From Dugong dugon (lineage: Eukaryota > Chordata > Mammalia > Sirenia > Dugongidae), in NCBI GenBank assembly GCA_030035585.1, contig CM057469.1, positions 21,694,501 through 21,758,500 on the forward strand: 64,000 nt of DNA, written 5' to 3'. The notes beneath the pieces were generated by a model that was given only the letters and a program-made list of their open reading frames with translations, did no database searches and was not told the DNA's origin. The position numbers and the translations under genes are program-made. The first letter of the stretch is position 1. Every line of letters begins with the position of its first letter. Below, piece after piece: positions 1-11,747 of the stretch.

Positions 1-43
1 TGGTTAATAGCTGAGCTCTTAACCACTCTGCCACCAGGGCTCC
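1..43 (-). mobile_element. AfroSINE head fragment (cut by window edge)
   Basis: The reverse complement reads ggagccctggtggcagagtgg followed by ttaagagctcagct, the tRNA-like head of the Afrotheria SINE. The body lies off the left edge. Confidence 0.85.
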
Positions 44-504
44 AAATCAAGTAAACAATGCTCCCCACCCCGATAGAGCTCAAAGTATAGTGAGGGAGAC
101 AGACAAGCCAATTATTAAAATACAGAGTAGCAGTGCAGTACATGAGAGGAACAATCAAGGAATGGTCTTGTGATGGTTTGCCTCTGCTTTACCTGCTCAG
201 CAAAGCTCACTCGCTCTTGTGGATTCTCGCCCTTTCCCAGTCCTGTTCTTTCTTGATAAATACCTACAACTTCTCCATTTTTCTATTTCCCTGTCCGTCG
301 AGTAATCCTGATTGTGCTCCTGCTCACTTACCAGTGTATTTTCAGGGGGAGTTATTACTCTGATATAAACTCATAAGCACTATTATTCACAAGAGTGTAA
401 CCTCTATGATTCCTTTTACACTCAATTATATAGACATGAGTAAATCATGAACTCAAAGATATTCTTCCCAGTTACTTAGACTAAATAATGATTTTATATT
501 ATTT
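44..504. other. No recognised feature
   Basis: AT-rich intronic sequence. A 76-codon open frame here has no protein resemblance that I recognise. No repeat family was identified. Confidence 0.5.
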
Positions 505-716
505 GGAGTCCATGGTGGTACAAACAGTTAACATGCTCGGCTACGAACAGAAGGGTTGGAGGTTTGAGTTCACCCAGAGGTGACTCAGAAGAAAAGCCCT
601 GGTGACCTGCTCCTAAAAAAAGCCATTGAAAACTCTATGTAGCAATGTTTACTCTGACACACATGGGATTACCATGTGTCAGAGTCGACTTGACAGTAAT
701 TGGTTTTCGGTTCTTT
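505..716 (+). mobile_element. AfroSINE, full-length diverged copy
   Basis: The head ggagtccatggtggtacaaac is followed by the SINE body and the tail gtcgacttgacagtaattgg. Its middle variant, tctgacacacatgggattacc, is the subtype shared with copies at 8168, 18337, 19250 and 33828. Confidence 0.85.
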
Positions 717-809
717 AAGTTATCTTACCTTAGTTTTGTTTGCTTATAAGCTTGTTGTCTTCTCCTTATACTTTCATCTCTTCGTTTCCCATTTCTCTAC
801 GGCCATTTA

Positions 810-1016
810 GGAGCCCCAGTGGTGCAGTGGTTAAGCACTTGACTGCTAATGGGAAGGTCAGCAGTTCAAACCCACCAGCCACTCCATAGGAGAAAGATGT
901 GGCAGTCCGCTTCCATAAGGATTCACAGCCTTGGAAACCCTATGGGACACTTCTCTGTCCTGTAGGGTCACTATGAGTTGGAATCAAGTCGATGGCAATG
1001 GGTTTGGTTTTGGTTT
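810..1016 (+). mobile_element. AfroSINE, near-complete copy with target duplication
   Basis: The head ggagccccagtggtgcagtgg, a B-box-like gttcaaaccc, the body and the tail caagtcgatggcaatgggtt are all present. Flanks acggccattta (left) and atggtcattta (right) look like an imperfect target-site duplication. Confidence 0.9.
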
Positions 1017-1330
1017 TATGGTCATTTATCTTTTTGGCACTTTCTTTTAAATATAAATGATTGTTTTTTTCCTCTTATAATAGTAATAGCTGCTTACTAG
1101 AAAAAATTTGGAAACTACAGAGAAATGGAAGAGAAATAAAATCATCTATATACCCATAAACATTTTTAACAATATAATACTTTTGCATAGTTTACATATA
1201 CATGGTAATATTATATGAAACTTTCCTATAACAATTTTGTGCTTAACATTACAACGTAAGCACCTTTCCATGTTAGTAGAAACACTGGTAAACATTTCTT
1301 TTTGGCTGCATAATATAAAATGTGGCGGAT

Positions 1331-1586
1331 TTGTTGTTGTTGTTAGGTGCTGTTGATTTGGTTCTGACTCAAACTGACCCAATGTACATCAGAACAAAAC
1401 ACTGCCCAGCCCAGCCCTATGCTCACAATTGCTGCTGTGCTTGAACCCACAATTGCAGCCACTGTGTCAATCCGTCTCATCAAGGGTCTTCCTCTTTTAT
1501 GATGACCCTCCACCCTACCAAGCCTCACGTCTTTCTTCAGGGACTGGTCCCTATAGATAACATGTCCAAAGTATACAAGATGAATT
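1331..1586 (-). mobile_element. RTE-clade LINE, 3' end
   Basis: Read on the + strand it starts with gttgttgttgttaggtgctg and runs through the RTE 3' end into the C-terminal coding part. The minus-strand frame at 1343-1528 contains RGRPLMRRIDTVAAI, the characteristic RTE C-terminus of this family. It is 5'-truncated at about 1586. Confidence 0.85.
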
Positions 1587-2520
1587 TACCAGAATTAAAT
1601 TTATACGACTATTCTCTACTATTATACATTTAAGCTATTTCATTTTTTATTCTTTTTCTTTGTAAATGCTGTTGCAATAAATATATTTGCCCAAAACATT
1701 TCTTTCTTTTTGCTCATTCTCTCAAGATCAATTCTCAGAGGTAGAATTAGAGAGTTAAGGAGTCTGAGCTGCTTTCTTAAGACCTTGGTGTTCGTTTAGA
1801 GTGCATAAAGACCATCATCATGATTACTTCCTGGGGGTGCTGGATCTTGCTAGAGTGATTTACTGAAGGAATTCTGCCTCCATCTCTGTGGGACCCTTCT
1901 GCCCACTCTGATCAAGTGATAGCAGAACTGTTGGAGTGTTTGTAATGGCCTTTCTTGCTCCAGCTATGTCTCTCTCCTTTGGTTGCCCAATGAGTGATGA
2001 AGAGCTGTGTGGTCCACATATTTCCAGACACTACAAAATGGCAGCACCAGGATAGAGTCGTCTGCCTACTTCCTGAAGCCAGAGTGGACACTTGGGCAAC
2101 CCCAAAGCTACTTTCCAGCTACTGCGGAATTCAGCTGCTGAGGGCCCTGTTACAAATGCGCTGTTCCTGCTATTAATTCCTTGCTATTTCCAGACCCATT
2201 ATTACCATGATGAGTTTATTCATCTCTCTTCATCTGCCCTTGACACGGAAGGCTATGTTCATACCCTTGGGGTGCATAATTGAGATAACCATCATTAAGC
2301 AAGGCCTTGATGATTAACTGTTCAGAATAATTAAATCCTGTAATGGGATGGAACCTGTTACTAATGAATGAACTGGCAGCCATCATGTCTCCATAGCAGA
2401 GCATCTCTGCTGCTATCAGGTGGGTAATCCTTTGTTGCCAATTGCCTTAAAAAGGGGGTATTCTTCACTAAATACCTCAGGACATTCATGAAGAGATAAC
2501 ATGGTCACCCTCCTCTAGCT
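1587..2520. other. No recognised feature
   Basis: Ordinary intronic sequence with a few 60-codon open frames on both strands that overlap each other and resemble nothing I know. Confidence 0.5.
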
Positions 2521-2524
2521 TCAG

Positions 2525-2840
2525 ATGTTGTTGTTGTTGTTAGTACATGTATACCCCATGCACAATGGAACAAAATGCTGCCTGATCCTGCACCATCCCC
2601 ATGATCAGGAAGAGATTGGAGCATTGTGATCTATAGGATTTTCATTGGCTGATTTTCAGAAGCAGATCACCAGCCCTTTCTTCCTAGTCCATCTTAGTCT
2701 GGAAGCTCTGCTGAAACTTGTTCAGCATTGTAGCAGTACACAAGCCTCCACAGTGGCTGCACATGAGGTGCATTGGCTGGGAATCAAACCTGGTCCTCTT
2801 CATGGAAGGCAGGAATTGTAACACTGAACCACTACTGCCT
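2525..2840 (-). mobile_element. Chimeric SINE with tRNA-Gly-like head and RTE-like body and tail
   Basis: In reverse it starts ggcagtagtggttcagtg and keeps a B-box-like tttgattcccagccaatgca, closely following tRNA-Gly(GCC). It then carries a block also found in the RTE 5' UTR (cagagcttccagactaagatg) and ends in the RTE tail (acaacaacaacaac). Related copies lie at 18915 and 51559. Confidence 0.8.
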
Positions 2841-2899
2841 CATCTTGCATCAAATGAGGAACTCCATATTTCCACAGACACATCCCGAGTCTGCTGGCG

Positions 2900-3374
2900 A
2901 TTCCAGTCACTGTTCCCAATGCCACTATCTCCCTCAACCTCCAAGCCCAGTCATCAAATTCTTCACTATTATGTCTTGTAAAAAACTGGAATCCATCCTT
3001 TTTTTTTTTTTAAATTGTCATTGACACTACTCTGTCTCAGGCTACGTTACCTCTCATCGAACTACACAACAACCTTCTAACTGCTCTCTCAGCCTCCAGT
3101 CTTGCCCTGCACTGATTGTTCTCCAATTTGCAGTCAGAGTTCCCTTTCAGAACAAAAATTTGATCATGCCCTCCTCTAATTAAAACCCTTTAGAGGGTCC
3201 ACATTGCTTTCAGGATGTGTTTCCAACCCTTCAACCAGAAGACCCTTCATAATGTGCCCCAATTTATCTCTCCAGCCTCTCTCATGCCTGCTTTCAGGAT
3301 TCTCCACCACAGGTCTTTGCCTGGAACATTCTTTCTTCCTCTCTCCTCCTTTGGGGAACTTTCCTCAAGTACCA
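2900..3374 (+). mobile_element. L2 LINE remnant
   Basis: Phrases such as taaaaccctttagagggtcc, ctttgcctggaacattctttc and tcatgcctgctttcagg follow the mammal-wide L2 3' coding region. The 141-codon open frame from 3204 is derived from this and is not a gene. Confidence 0.65.
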
Positions 3375-3424
3375 AGTCTCCTGCATGAAAGACAAAATTC
3401 TACCACTGAACCACCGCTGCTGCC
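3375..3424 (-). mobile_element. tRNA-Gly-like SINE head fragment
   Basis: In reverse, ggcagcagcggtggttcagtgg, then gtagaattttgtctttcatg, resembles the head of the tRNA-Gly-like SINE. No body follows, so only the head is left. Confidence 0.55.
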
Positions 3425-3560
3425 CAGGATAATAGCATACCTAAGATATATCCTTCTGCATAAATATATAAAGACACATAAACACACACACACTTTAGTG
3501 CTTATGTTTCTTTGGGCTGAATTTCTAGGTGTGAGATTGCTAGGTAAAAGGAAGCAATAT

Positions 3561-4157
3561 GTCAGAGTACTCTTTCCTCAAATTGCTGACAAGTGTAAAG
3601 TGCTGCCAAATTCTGTCTTAGTCATCTAGTGCTGCTATTACAGAAATACCACAGGTGGATGGCTTTAACAAAGAGAAATTTATTTCTTCACAGTAAAGTA
3701 GGCTAAAGTCCAAATTCAGGGCGTCAGCGCCAGGGGAAGGCTTTCTCTCTCTCTTGGCCTTCTCATCAATGTTCTCTTGTACTAGGAGCTTCTCCGCGCA
3801 GGGACCCCAGGTCCAAAGGATGCACTCTGCTCCTGGCACTGCTTTCTTTGTGGTATGAGGTCCCCCTGTCTTCCCTGTCTCTCTGCTCACTTCTCTCTTT
3901 TATATCTCAAGAGATTTCCTCAGGATACCATCCAATCTTGTAGATTGAGTCCTGCCTTACTAACGCAACTGCTGCCCATCCTCCTTCATTAACGTCATCT
4001 AGGCAGGATTTACAACATACAGGAAAATCGCACAATACCGGGAATCATGACCCAGCCAAATTGATACATACATTTTTGGAGGGACATAATTCAATCCATG
4101 ACAGTCAGAGTACTTGTCCCTCAAATTGCTAACAAGGGTAAGCACTGCCGCTATTAC
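3561..4157. repeat. About 53-bp direct duplication flanking an LTR
   Basis: The block at 3561-3613, beginning gtcagagtactctttcctca, recurs at about 4104-4157 as gtcagagtacttgtccctca. The copies carry around ten differences. They sit directly against the two ends of the LTR at 3614-4103, much longer than a normal LTR target duplication. Confidence 0.75.
3614..4103 (-). mobile_element. MaLR-type solo LTR
   Basis: It begins tgtcttagtcatctagtgctg and ends caatccatgaca on the + strand, so the LTR is in reverse. A TATA-like box (tttatatctc on this strand) and an AATAAA-type signal (aaatttattt) are in the positions expected for this LTR family. No internal retroviral sequence adjoins it. Confidence 0.75.
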
Positions 4158-4494
4158 ATTTTTACCTGTCTGCTGAGTGCAAAGAGAGACCCTCTGTTGT
4201 TTTGCTTTGCACTTCTTTGACTTCTGGTGAGTTTCAGCATCTCCTTAAACTTATCAGTCATGTGGGCTTGTGTTTTTGAGTCATGCCTATTCTTATACTT
4301 TGTCCATATTTTATTGGGCTTTTCTTGTCAATTTTCAATATGTTTGCATATTTATTTGGATAACAAATATTATTCCAAATCTGTGTTCCAAATCTTTGTG
4401 GTATTTTTGCTATGTAAGTTTTCTTTATTTTTATAATTCTATATTCCTATATTATCTTTTACTGCCTCTACATATCTAGGCTTGTGTATTAGTT

Positions 4495-4972
4495 TCCTGT
4501 GACTGTTGTAACAAATTATCACAGACTTGATGACTTAAAACAACAGAATTTTATTCTCGCACAGTCTGGAAGCCAGAAGTCCAAAGTCAGTTGAAAGGAA
4601 GGTGTCAGCAGGACCCTACCCCCTCCAGAGACTTAGGGGGAGAATCATGCTTTGCCTCTTCCAGCTTCTGGTAGCTGCTGGCATTCTTGGTTTGTTGCTA
4701 TATCATTCCAATCTTCAAGGTCATCATCTTCAAATCTCTCTCTATTCTGTCTTCACATGATCTTCTCCTCCATGCCAAATCTCTCTCTGCCTCTCTTTTA
4801 CAAGGACACCTGTGATTGCATCTAGGGCCCACTCAAATCATCCATGATAATCTCCCCTTCACAAGATCCTTAACTTTACCATATCAGCAAAGTCCTTCTT
4901 TCCAAATAAAGTAACACAGATTTCGGGAATTAGGATCTTATATTTCTGGGGCCACTATCCAACCTACTACAG
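4495..4972 (-). mobile_element. MLT1-like MaLR solo LTR
   Basis: It begins tgtattagtttcctgtgactg, continues acttaaaacaacagaatttt, and ends near aacctactaca. This matches the layout of mammal-wide MLT1 LTRs in reverse. It is older-looking than the other LTRs in the window and interrupts old L1 sequence. Confidence 0.7.
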
Positions 4973-5624
4973 TTTGCTTAAAGTTTCCCCCATGCCAGAT
5001 TTGTTCATATAATACTGTAGATTTTCTTGAAAGTGTTAGTAGTTATTTATTCTGACTTCGAGCTTATTTTTTATATGTGGTGTAATATAAGGGTCCTCCA
5101 CTTGTGCAAGATTAAACAATTTTATCTTTTTCAAACAGAATCAAAATATCATCTTTCTTATTGATTAAATTCTCATGTATACCATTTCTGGATTCTCTCT
5201 AAAGTTCCCTTGCCTCTACCTATTCCTATGCCTCTACCATATCAGTATGATTACTGTGGCTTTATAGTATGTTCCTTTTTATAATACTGAAGACATTTAT
5301 GGTTATAAATTTTTCTCTGACACCAGATACTGCTTCATTTCATGGTTTTTCTGAGGTGCTCCTCTATTCATAGCTTTCTAGAGAATATGTGAGTTCGCTT
5401 CTCCTTTCTCCTTTGGTATAAGGGTAATCTAGGAGTGAGCTTTTAAGTATCCAAGTGGTCAAGATTTGTCTTACAGGTTACCTGTTAATGGTCTGATTCT
5501 CATTCTGTTAGAATATGAGCAGAGAATGAACCCTGTAGAATATCTCATTTTAACTTTTATTCAGACTTTCTTAATGGAAGTTACAGGACAGAATTGTATA
5601 GATTTTCCACAGACAGAAATTGTT

Positions 5625-5985
5625 TTTTGGTTTTTTAAAATATTTTGTTGTGTTTTTGGTGCAAGTTTACACAGCAAATTAGGTTCCCATTTAACGATTA
5701 ATTACTACACAAATTGTTCAGAATATTGGTGGCATTTTTTGACAATGTGTTAACATTTTCATTATTTCCCTTTTGGTTATTTCACTTGCAATATTCTGAT
5801 TTCCCTGTCCCTTTACCCTTTCATCTTTGCTTTAAAGTAATTGTTGACCATTTAGTCTCATATAGGTGACTTTTTTTAAAGGTGCACAGTACTCACTGGT
5901 AATATTCTTTATTTTATGAGCCAATCTGTTATTTAGTTAAAAGGTGACCTCAGGGGGTAGTCTCAGTTCAAAGTTTATGGAATCG
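5625..5985 (-). mobile_element. L1 3' UTR segment
   Basis: Reading ttggtgcaagtttacacagc, gtctcatataggtgac and ttattttatgagccaatctg, it follows the same L1 3' UTR type as the insertion at 26962-27420 but is more diverged. It is not clear whether it is separate from the surrounding old L1. Confidence 0.6.
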
Positions 5986-6300
5986 ACAAGAGTTGTTTTG
6001 AGGGGAGTTTGATATATAGGATTAGAAATATATTTAAATTATATATCTAATCAAGTTCATTGATAGTATTATTTTTGTGTATCCTCATTTATTTTCTATT
6101 AGATCTACCCAACTTTGAAATATGTATTTTGAAAGTATTATATTGTGGTGATGTTTTAATTGCATTTCTGTTAATTTTTGCTTTATATATTTAGTTGCTA
6201 TGTCAATTGGTACATGTAAGTTTATAACTGTCATAGCTCCATAAATTGTACTGTTATGTAATAGTGGCCTACTTTTTCCCATTGAGTACTCTTAAGCCTT

Positions 6301-8009
6301 CCCTCACCCTTATTCTAATTTTTACTGAGATTGTTTATACCATTGGTTGTAGACCAGTATTTCTCAAATTTTTTTCATTGTCACCTTCCTAAGGAGCCTT
6401 TTTTGACATACATTTTCCTAATATTGTCTCCCCCCATGAAATGTGAATACTGCATATATATATGTTCTGCATGTGTATCTGTGCTTTATATATAAAAAGA
6501 ATAACTTTTTTTTGCCCGCCAACAGCTCATTTTCACTCCCTTGGGGCATTGAGAACGCATTGCCCCCACTGAGAACACACATACTAGATTTTCAGTAGAC
6601 CTTCCCCTGTAAAGTGCCTCTTCTAATTCAAGAATCCTCATTTAGCAAGTTATAAAACACATATACACATCATATACCTCATTGCTCATTACTTGTTTCT
6701 TTTCCCCTTCAGCTTCCTTCATGTTGTTGAGTGTTATTTACAGTTTGGTTAGAGTCTTTCTTTGAGTATTTTTCTCAGATGGGTCATGTGGGTAGGTTAT
6801 ATGGTCTCTAAATCTGTATACCTCAGCAAATATCTTTCTTTTACCCTGACTAAAATCCTTGACTCGGTAAAAGATCTCAGACTTCAGTCCTTTTCTCTTC
6901 ATAGTCTGTAGAAACCATGTACTAGTGTAGTGTTGAGATGGAAGGTTCTGTGCCAGTCTGTTTTTTGTTGTTGTTTTTTTTTGCCAGAATTTTCTAAGAA
7001 TTCCATTTTATGCTTGTTGTTTAGTAATTTTTACAGAATGTGCCTAGGTGTATCTTTCCTCATCAGATGTACCTCAGTCTTTAACTGCCCTTTCAATTTG
7101 TAGATTTTCGTCTTTCCTCACCTTGGACAATTTTTCTTCTGTTATTTGCAAACGTATTCTTTTTGCCTCTCTTTCTCTTCCTACACACCTATTAGCCACT
7201 TGTTATGTCTCTTAGATTTCTCTCTCCTCCTTCTTTCCCTTATCCCCTTGTTCTCCTCTCTGTGTGTATGTACCCGCACACACGTGTGGATGTGTGTCTG
7301 TGAGGGGGGCTTTGAGATATTTCTTCCATTTGGTCTTTAAGCCACTAACCTGGGCCTCAACAGTGGCCGTACTTTAATTACTCCGAAGTTGTTTTGTTCT
7401 CAAGTCACAGAGTATTATTCCCCACCACACAAGGACGTCCTTAGGGCTCATATTGTGTACAAGCTCTAGTCCCCATCTTCCTCAGTAGTCATACCATCAC
7501 AAGCCCGTTGTGTTCGAGCATCTTTTCTCTTATTGCTGGGTCCCCTTAAGGTGTTGATATTTTATTTTATTGGATTGTTGTAGGCTTCTGCCTTTCCCTC
7601 ATGGACTGGAGGTGCACCCAGTTACTATTAGACCATTTACTAGTACACTGGAGCAACAGGAGAACACCTCTCCCCTTCCATACTTCACATTCCTAGCCCT
7701 AGGCCTAGGGAGGCTGTCTCACCTCTTGGAGAGCAGGGAGCACTGAGACACTCATGTGGGGCAAATGATGTCTCTACAGGCACCTAGACTCTCCCAGAGC
7801 CTGACTCTACTGGTAATCAAGTACCCTCCACTTGGCTTGGGAGAATTGAGTAGATTGGAGCTGAGGATGAAAGAAAAGGCAATCTTGGGGTAATTTCTTT
7901 CCAGAATTCCCCTTCTTTCTCCAGCTTTAACATAAGAGAACAGTCATGTGGAGAGAATTGCCTGAGCTCAAAAAGAATGATACAGGTTCTAGACACTACC
8001 TGGACTAGC
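6301..8009. other. Mostly unassigned; possible ancient LINE
   Basis: The 6890-7150 stretch (cagaatgtgcctaggtgtat) is reminiscent of old LINE coding sequence but is too decayed to assign. A 14-bp perfect palindrome, ccctaggcctaggg, lies at 7697-7710. No gene recognised. Confidence 0.4.
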
Positions 8010-8115
8010 AAACTGTGTGACCGTCAACACATCACTTAGTTTCTTTGGGCTTCATTATCCTCACTTATAAATTAGGAAATTGGTAGACTATTGATGTCTA
8101 AGGTATCTTGCAGCT
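8010..8115 (+). mobile_element. MIR remnant
   Basis: The order gtgtgaccgtcaacacatcac, ttcattatcctcacttataaa is the MIR core. Short and diverged. Confidence 0.5.
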
Positions 8116-8167
8116 ATGACATTCTCAGTGTGCATGAAATCTCAGTATCCTGAGGCTTCTCCAGTAA

Positions 8168-8368
8168 ACCAGTTGCCATTGACTTCACTCCAACTCATGG
8201 TGACCCTATGTGTGTCAGGGTAGAACTATGCTCCATAGGGTTTTCAAAGGCTGATTTTTTGGAAGTAGATTGCCAGGCCTTTCTTCGGAGGCACGTCTGT
8301 GTGGGCTTGAACCTCCAATCTTTCAGTTAGTAGCTGAATACGTTAAATGTTTGTACCATCCAGGGACT
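8168..8368 (-). mobile_element. AfroSINE
   Basis: The tail (cagttgccattgacttcact) is at left and the head (taccatccagggact) at right on the + strand, with the tgtgtgtcagggtagaa middle variant. Confidence 0.85.
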
Positions 8369-10027
8369 TGGAGGGTTCCACACTTACCTGTTAATTTCCT
8401 TCTCAGTATGATGAAGGAGTAAAATTCAGTGGTTTCCAATCCTGAGGATTCCTTAACGGAGGGGAAGAGAGAGATTAGAGGAGATGTTTAGCTTAAGTTT
8501 TGATTTGAACAAAGAATCCAACACCTAAAACAAGTTTGAAAGCCACTAGCAAGTTCTACATAATCCCCGTAATTAATTTTATTGAGCATTATTTTCTTCG
8601 AATTTCTTTCATTATTTTACTTTTTTCTTTCACCTTGTAACTCAGCATTTCATTCTCCTTACTATTTGTTTTGGGTCAACAAACTCAGGCATCACGCATA
8701 GTCCCCACTCTTCTGAGACTGAAGGGACATCCTGGATTAAGCAACTTCTTCAAGGTCACAAAGGGGCAGAGCTACTTCTGTATTCTTGGAGTGCAGCCTT
8801 CTCCACAAGACCACACTGTCTGTCATAAGATTTTTGCAGACATCATGAAAAATTGGTTTAAAGGAGGTCAGCATGTCTGAGCCGGTATCTTCAAGGTGAT
8901 TTATTTAAGTTTGAAATGTTGGCTAATGTTCTTCACAAGAAAGGACAAGTTTTTAAGTTACTGCTGTTTCAAAGCCAAAGGGCTTCTGTTGTTTCTTTAT
9001 TTAAAAATGATGAGTAACTTTTAACTCAGATGCACTAGGCCTCAAAGCACATCTTTGCATAGAGTAGTGTTTCCTATCTTTGGAGGTTATTACATTTTGA
9101 CAGTCTTAGGAAAAAAGTGGGTGGACCGGGAGGTAAGACACTGAAACGGGAGATTTGATAGAAGTTCCACCTCAAGCCCAAGTGTAGAGTTCATTACAGT
9201 AAGCACTATAATTACAAATTTTAAGAGTCCTTGGTGTAAATAATTAGCACATACTAAAAGTAAAAATAAGTCTTATTTAATGACAGTCTCACAGTATTTG
9301 TAGATTTTGGAGTTTCTGTTTTCATTCATGTTTGAACGTTCTGGTCTTCTTTGTTTTAAATCTCATAAAAATAACAGTGGGAATCAATATAAGGCATGGA
9401 GCCAGAAATACAGATAGATTAGAAGGTCTCTTATATTTCGCTTGTACTAAATATAGTCTATTAACTTACAGCAAAAATAAATGTATTTGTTTAAAAGTAC
9501 TGGCCCACTAATGATGGGGTCTCATAGACTACACAAAGTGCTTAAGCCCTTTATCTGCATGAAAGGGAAAAATACAAATGCTAGCAACTCACTGTGTGAT
9601 GGCCATGAGTCTGGGCTCTAGTAATCTGGGGCATTCAAACACCATTCTGCCTTCAAGGGTATGTGACAGGCATAAAGTGTACTCCTCGGAGGAGTGCTAA
9701 AGCTGACACAGAAGCTGATGCTGGCATCACTTTGTCTGCTGAAGAGCCACAAAGCTCCACAGTGTGAGCGCCCCTCGCATCAGGTATCTGAGACCCCCAC
9801 AGCCAAGCTGTCCTTTTCTATAGTCAATTTGAAATTCATAGAGACCTCAAAATCAGCAAATCAGCAGTTTTTCTTCTTTCTTCTTCTTCTGTCTTTCTCT
9901 CTTCTCCCCCTCCTTCTTTTTTTAAAAAGGGAGTTCTAATTGTTGTTTACATTTACAACTTCCTGATGCACTCACATGACATTCAGCATAGGGGATACTT
10001 GATTCATGATGACACTGCCTTCAAGCT
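8369..10027. other. Mostly unassigned; weak MIR and a pyrimidine tract
   Basis: Around 8735-8790, attaagcaacttcttcaaggt and cacaaaggggcagagctac resemble a reverse MIR. A TTC-rich pyrimidine tract occupies about 9869-9925. The rest shows nothing recognised. Confidence 0.4.
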
Positions 10028-10190
10028 CTGGGGTGCAGAGTAATTCAGTTGCCTTTGAAGGGTACCAAAAGATCAGCAGTTCAAATCCACCAGCTGCTTC
10101 TTGGAAACTCTATGTGGCAGTTCTACCCTGCCCTATAGGGTCACTGTGAGTTGGAATCAACTCAACAGCAACAGGTTTGGGTTTTTTGGG
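10028..10190 (+). mobile_element. AfroSINE
   Basis: A degraded head (gggtgcagagtaattcagt), B-box-like gttcaaatccaccagctgc, body and tail (gagttggaatcaactcaaca) are present. Confidence 0.85.
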
Positions 10191-10350
10191 TTTCACTTTG
10201 GACAACCTTTATTAGCACACTCTGTTAAAGGAAACCTTGATGCATGGCATGGGGTACAGTTCCTAATCCATTCACCAGTACACAGGGGTCATGGAATTTA
10301 GCTGTATCAGGCCAGCTACAAGCTAGAGCTCATTTAAAAAGCTTTAAAAA

Positions 10351-10553
10351 GGCCAGTTGCTATCTAGTTGATTCTGACTCATGATGACCTCATGTATGTC
10401 AGACTAAAATTGTACTCCATAGGGTTCTCAATGGCTTTGATCTTTTGGAAGTAGATTGCTGGGCCTTTCTTCTGAAGTCCCTCTAAGTGGACTTGAACCT
10501 CCAACCTTTCGTTAAGCAGCTAAGCATGTTAACTGTACCACCCAGGGACTGCA
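10351..10553 (-). mobile_element. AfroSINE
   Basis: Reverse copy from the tail (ccagttgctatctagttgat) to the head (gtaccacccagggact), of the tgtatgtcag middle variant. Confidence 0.85.
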
Positions 10554-11224
10554 CTGTTGGGCTTAATAAGGGTATATCAGCTCCCTCCTCCTTAACATCC
10601 AAGGAGGCTCCAAAGCTTTAGGATATTGATTCATCATTTTCTCTAAGGTTAAATTGCATAAATCACTGCTCTGCATCCATATTTCTTCCATTCTTTCTTC
10701 CCAATCACTGGACCCTTTCTATACTATTATTATTAACAGTGCATTCTTAGGCAAGCATGCTAAGACTTTGCCATTTCAGGAGGGGTGGGGGTCATTAAAG
10801 CAAATAACTTTCTTGCCTGCCTGGCCCCTGAAGGCATTTGAGTTTGTAGCCAAATTGCAAAAAGCTTAAAAATCGGTAAAAGAAGACCTATTCTCTTTCA
10901 TGATAAGAAGAGGAAGGCTATACAAAGTCTATACAAAACTCAAAAGGCGGGGATAAAGTTGCAATTCATTTACCTGGGATAATGTAATGATTATGACCTT
11001 CCATTATTGGGAGTCTCCTTGAGATTAAAATTTAAAAATAAACCTACTTTATTGAAAATCTTGTAAGGAAAACCTTTCAGTTTTTATTTTCTTTTTGCTA
11101 AGAATTATAAATTGCAGGAGAGAATATTAGTCAAATTCAGTAACACAAGTTTTAAACAAGAAGGTGAATTCAGGCAAATCATGAGTCAATAACCATGATT
11201 TTTACCCCACAATGGTGAATACTT
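10554..11224. other. No recognised feature
   Basis: AT-rich intronic sequence ahead of the PLD5 exon. No repeat or gene recognised. Confidence 0.45.
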
Positions 11225-11415
11225 AAAGAATACTTACTATTACTTCCTTTAACCCTCCAAAAAACCTTCTGAAGTAGATACTAATTTTGTCTGCATTTTA
11301 CAAAGGAAGAAATTGGAGATTAGTGAGATTAAGAAATGGCAGTTTGTAAATTGGAAAACCAGCTAGACTCCAAGTCTCTCTGGGCCAAAACACAACTGTT
11401 TAATATTCTCTACTG
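11225..11415 (-). mobile_element. MIR remnant
   Basis: In the order ctgcattttacaaaggaagaa, attggagattagtgagatta, ccagctagactccaag, this follows the reverse of MIR. Confidence 0.55.
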
Positions 11416-11747
11416 CCTCTTTATATGTAAATAACTCTAGAGTTCAAGAGAAAGTAAAAAAAGGATGATTTGCATTGTAGCCTTGAAATTATTATTGTAA
11501 TAATTGTTGAATTACAGAGCAATTCTGAGAGAAAAGAGGTATGTAATCTGTGTTTGTGCTGCTACTCTATTTATATAAACTCTTTTGAAAGAATTTCATA
11601 CAGCCTCCGTGAATACCAATTGTTGGAATGCTTGCTTTTTAAAATTTGAATTAATATATTTAATTTTTAATGACTTTATTTCTACCTATTGAAAATGGTC
11701 AACATTTAGGTTTTCTGACTTTCTTTGTTTCTGAATATCTTTTCTAG

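Larger units (their letters stand above)
3440..6300 (-). mobile_element. Old L1 remnant in reverse, interrupted by two LTRs
   Basis: Reverse-strand L1 coding sequence is recognisable around 3510-3610 (aggtgtgagattgctaggta), 4104-4490 and 4973-6300, with heavy decay. LTRs at 3614 and 4495 interrupt it. Within it, 5625-5985 resembles an L1 3' UTR (ggtgcaagtttacacagc) and may be a separate later L1 tail in the same orientation. Confidence 0.65.
1..11747 (+). other. PLD5: Inferred PLD5 intron upstream of the exon
   Basis: No other exon with plausible splice sites and recognisable protein was seen here, so the stretch is inferred to be the intron before the PLD5 exon, running off the left edge. 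It holds SINEs, an L2 remnant, an old L1 with two LTRs and MIR remnants, listed separately. The intron assignment follows from the exon; it is not seen directly. Confidence 0.7.

Noticed and set aside
3204-3629. 141-codon + strand open frame as a gene
   Set aside because: It crosses an L2 remnant, a SINE head and old L1 sequence. The composition and the overlap with repeats explain it.
7697-7710. 14-bp palindrome ccctaggcctaggg as a binding site
   Set aside because: Isolated, with no supporting context; a palindrome of this size can occur by chance in 64 kb.
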